NCBI GenBank assembly: GCA_023150195.1
Contig: JAKLLI010000055.1
Span: 1 to 9,066 of the forward strand
Length of the DNA stretch: 9,066 nucleotides
Source of the DNA: Azonexus sp.
GTDB taxonomy: Bacteria > Pseudomonadota > Gammaproteobacteria > Burkholderiales > Rhodocyclaceae
Reading direction: 5' to 3'
The position numbers and the translations under genes were made by a program. A model generated the notes under the pieces. It saw only the letters and a list, made by a program, of their open reading frames with translations. It was not told the origin of the DNA and did not search any database. Numbering within the stretch: the stretch's first letter is position 1; every line of letters starts with the position of its first letter. Of the stretch, positions 7,291 to 9,066 are shown piece after piece.

Positions 7291-8160
7291 TTAGCCGTTG
7301 TTCAGCAAGGTGCCGACCAGATGCACGCCATCCTGTTGCAGACTCAGGGTCATGCGGCGCAGGCTGGCAGCCCGGCTGATGTCGCGGCGGGTGACGATCA
7401 GGGCACCGCGGGTGCGGGCGCAGATGGTTTGGGCATCGGCGGTAGGGGCGGCGGGTGGGGTGTCGACGATGACGATATCGAAGTCGTCACCACATTGTGC
7501 GAGTAGCGCGCTGAATTGGGGGCGACTCAGCAGTTCGAGCGGGTTGGGGGCTTGCGGCCCGGCGGGCAGGACAGTCAGATTCATCAGGTCGGGAATGCGC
7601 ATTGCCGCCTCTTCCCGGGTACTGCGGCCGGCCAGCACCGAGGATAGCCCCTGCTTGTTGTTGAGCCCGAAAAACTGGTGCTGCACGGGCTGGCGCAAAT
7701 CGGCATCGATCAGCAGGGTCCGTTCGCCAAGCTGAGAAAACACCACGGCCAGATTGGCGGCGACGAAACTGCGGCCCTCGCTGGATTCCGGGCTGACGAC
7801 AGCCAGTGTCTTGTTGGCGGCAGCACTGCCAAACCAGCGTAGCATCAGCTGGCTGCGCAAGGCGCGTAGTTGTTCGACGACCGGACTGAAGGGCTTGAAG
7901 GCGGCGACCAGGGTGTCGCTGACCTGACTGCTGCTGCTCAGGTAGGGATAGTCGTATTGATGCGAGAGCGCCTGTTCAATATCGGCCGCGCTGACCAGAC
8001 CGAGCTGGATGGCCGCATCGCCAAAGCGCATTCCCTTGTCTTTTTGCAGTTTGAGGATGCGTTCGGCGGCTTCCGGGCTGAGTCGGCCGTTATCGATCAG
8101 GATGGCGCCAATCGAGCGACCGCTATCGCCCTTGTCGTGGAATTCGCTGCTTGGATTCAT
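7291..8160 (-). CDS. epsG: EpsG-type chain-length P-loop (BY-kinase family) protein with MshEN-like N-terminal domain
   Basis: A 289-residue cytoplasmic protein, the kinase-like partner of the EpsF membrane protein; together they correspond to a split Wzc and would govern polymer length and export. Residues 16-68 form a tandem repeat resembling the c-di-GMP-binding MshEN domain (see separate entry). The P-loop domain follows: EQLRALR (96-102) matches the EX2RX2R oligomerisation motif of BY-kinases, SPESSEGRS (123-131) is the Walker A with Arg130 in place of Lys, LLIDADLR (149-156) is Walker A', and DIVIVDTPP (228-236) is Walker B. PNPLELLSRP (205-214) is also typical. There is no C-terminal tyrosine cluster; the only tyrosines are Y69, Y71 and Y73. 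The ATG overlaps the epsF stop as ATGA, with GGGAAG six bases upstream of it. The closest known group is EpsG of methanolan-type EPS operons. Actual tyrosine-kinase activity is inferred from family, and the odd features make it uncertain. Confidence 0.92.
   Translation of the reverse strand: MNPSSEFHDKGDSGRSIGAILIDNGRLSPEAAERILKLQKDKGMRFGDAAIQLGLVSAADIEQALSHQYDYPYLSSSSQVSDTLVAAFKPFSPVVEQLRALRSQLMLRWFGSAAANKTLAVVSPESSEGRSFVAANLAVVFSQLGERTLLIDADLRQPVQHQFFGLNNKQGLSSVLAGRSTREEAAMRIPDLMNLTVLPAGPQAPNPLELLSRPQFSALLAQCGDDFDIVIVDTPPAAPTADAQTICARTRGALIVTRRDISRAASLRRMTLSLQQDGVHLVGTLLNNG
7957..8115 (-). other. MshEN-like tandem repeat domain at the EpsG N-terminus (possible c-di-GMP site)
   Basis: Residues 16-39 (SIGAILIDNG then RLSPEAAERILKLQ) and 45-68 (RFGDAAIQLG then LVSAADIEQALSHQ) align with the 24-residue MshEN pattern RLGxxL(V/I)xxG(L/I)(L/I)x4Lx3LxxQ. 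The Gly at position 3, Gly at position 10, Leu at position 21 and Gln at position 24 are kept in both copies, and the spacer is exactly five residues. The first copy has Ser at the Arg position, with Arg15 adjacent; the second keeps Arg45. In MshE-type ATPases this domain binds cyclic di-GMP. Binding by this protein is an inference from motif fit. Confidence 0.65.
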
Positions 8161-9066
8161 GACTTGCTTCCCGAGGGGGGCGTGGCGGTCTTGCCGCTTG
8201 AACGCTGTCTGAAATAACGCCAGCCGCCACGTTCGGCGGCGGGGGAGGCCGGGGCCAATTCGGCCAGGACCGGCAGGTCGACCGTCATCGCGAGGTCTTC
8301 GGCAGAGCGGATGCGCCGCTGGCTCAGTTCCAGCACCAGTGCTGAAACAATACCCAGCAGCCCGCCCAGGAAAGCCGCCAGCACGACATTGAGCAGTACC
8401 TTGGGCTTGGTGTGGGTGATCGGCTCTACGGCGCGGGTCAGTATGGAAACATTGCTCTGGATACTTTGCGATTCGAGCTGGCTCTGGGTCAGGCGCTGGG
8501 TCACCGCGTCGAAGGCCTTTTGCGCGGCATCGACTTCCCGCATCAGCACGCTGATTTCGTCACGGTGTTTGCGCAATTCAAGCACTTTATGCTTCTGGTT
8601 TTCAAAGGCGGCTTGTAGTTCAGCGGTATTGCTCTCGCTGACCCGGTTCGCGGTGACGACAGAGGACGTGATACGCGCCGTTTCTGCCCCAAGGCGTTGG
8701 CGCAGTTCCGCCAGTTCGGCGCTGGCCCGTTGATGCAGGGGGTGATTGACGCCATAGTTGCCGGACAATTCCTTGAGCTTGGATTCGGCGCGTGCGACTT
8801 CAAAACGCAACTGGTTGATTAGCGAATTGCTGGTGACGTCTTCCAGGGTTTCCGAGCGGCCGACCTTTTCCTTGGCCTTGAGCTGGCTGGTCTGGTTTTG
8901 GGCCTGGGTCAGGCGGGTGGAAATTTCGCTGAGGCGCTGGGTTTCAAAATCCAGGCGGTCATCGTTGGCAACGATCCCGTATTTTTGCTGGAAGTCCGAC
9001 AGCTTGGCTTGTGCCGCTTCGAGGCGTTCGCGCTGCAGGCCGGTCTGGGTTTCGAAATATTCCGCA
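8157..9066 (-). CDS. epsF: EpsF-type polysaccharide chain-length determinant (Wzz/PCP family), 5' end outside window
   Basis: The last 302 codons of an inner-membrane polysaccharide co-polymerase that would set EPS chain length with Wzy and EpsG. The frame is open to the right edge; a TTG at 8810 lies inside the continuous frame and is not the start. Visible parts, in fragment numbering, are long periplasmic coiled-coil helices (about 10-215, rich in Gln, Glu, Leu and Ala, with the EpsF-like segment LEAAQAKLSDFQQKYGIVA at 15-33), then AVEPITHTKPK (212-222), the second transmembrane helix (about 223-245) and a cytoplasmic tail. The tail starts ELSQRRIRSAEDLAMTVDLPVLAEL, split here as residues 246-255 and 256-270, which is the usual Wzz-tail pattern before a kinase domain; it ends after a Ser/Pro-rich stretch, so the kinase is a separate gene (epsG). 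The N-terminal membrane helix and Wzz domain are missing because of the window edge. The stop overlaps the epsG start as ATGA. Confidence 0.92.
   Translation of the reverse strand, partial: AEYFETQTGLQRERLEAAQAKLSDFQQKYGIVANDDRLDFETQRLSEISTRLTQAQNQTSQLKAKEKVGRSETLEDVTSNSLINQLRFEVARAESKLKELSGNYGVNHPLHQRASAELAELRQRLGAETARITSSVVTANRVSESNTAELQAAFENQKHKVLELRKHRDEISVLMREVDAAQKAFDAVTQRLTQSQLESQSIQSNVSILTRAVEPITHTKPKVLLNVVLAAFLGGLLGIVSALVLELSQRRIRSAEDLAMTVDLPVLAELAPASPAAERGGWRYFRQRSSGKTATPPSGSKS

Larger units (their letters stand above)
1..9066 (-). other. Single EPS biosynthesis operon segment with overlapping genes
   Basis: All supported genes run on the minus strand. The junctions are ATGA overlaps at 8157-8160, 5775-5778, 4483-4486 and 2143-2146, an ATGGCTGA overlap at 3356-3363, a 10-base gap at 7281-7290 and a two-base gap at 30-31. 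I saw no internal promoter, hairpin terminator or repeat at any junction, so the genes are probably cotranscribed from a promoter to the right of the window. Gene content follows the Wzx/Wzy-dependent order: length control, polymerase, flippase, glycosyltransferases, polymer-modifying enzyme. Confidence 0.8.

Noticed and set aside
8808..8810. TTG as the start of the chain-length gene
   Set aside because: The frame stays open for 85 more codons up to the window edge and encodes typical EpsF coiled-coil sequence, so the true start lies outside.
1..9066. RNA genes, IS elements, CRISPR arrays, toxin-antitoxin pairs, attachment sites
   Set aside because: Coding density is nearly complete on one strand, no transposase or phage motifs occur, and I saw no direct or inverted repeats or tRNA-like segments.

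Overview
The window is a stretch of one exopolysaccharide (EPS) operon, and every supported gene lies on the minus strand, so it reads from right to left. The DNA is GC-rich and almost wholly coding. The pairing of a chain-length protein of the EpsF type with a separate kinase of the EpsG type, as in the methanolan operon of Methylobacillus, points to a Gram-negative proteobacterium, most likely a betaproteobacterium. Such EpsF/EpsG pairs are known from EPS loci that also carry exosortase/PEP-CTERM genes. No exosortase, initiating sugar-phosphate transferase or outer-membrane porin is visible here, so those would lie outside the window. The species cannot be named from this sequence.

In transcription order the genes are: (1) the 3' part of epsF, a Wzz/PCP-type chain-length determinant cut by the right edge (9066-8157); (2) epsG, its cytoplasmic P-loop kinase partner with an extra N-terminal tandem-repeat domain resembling the c-di-GMP-binding MshEN domain (8160-7291); (3) a multi-span Wzy-like polymerase/ligase (7280-5775); (4) a Wzx-like flippase (5778-4483); (5) and (6) two different GT-B (GT4-like) glycosyltransferases (4486-3356 and 3363-2143); (7) a secreted clan GH-A-like glycoside hydrolase (2146-32); and (8) probably the first nine codons of another gene running off the left edge (29-1).

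The layout fits a Wzx/Wzy-dependent pathway. The glycosyltransferases build a lipid-linked repeat unit on the cytoplasmic face, the flippase moves it across the inner membrane, the polymerase joins units in the periplasm, EpsF/EpsG set chain length and couple to export, and the exported hydrolase trims or remodels polymer in the periplasm or outside. Five of the six complete junctions overlap (four are ATGA, one is ATGGCTGA). The exception is the polymerase, which follows a 10-base gap and appears to start at TTG behind its own Shine-Dalgarno sequence.

The most interesting point is in EpsG. Residues 16-68 fit two 24-residue MshEN repeats separated by five residues, joined to a P-loop domain that has Arg in place of the Walker A Lys and has no tyrosine after residue 73. 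This suggests, as an inference, direct second-messenger control of EPS polymerisation or export. No RNA genes, mobile elements, CRISPR arrays, terminators or sizeable non-coding stretches were seen.
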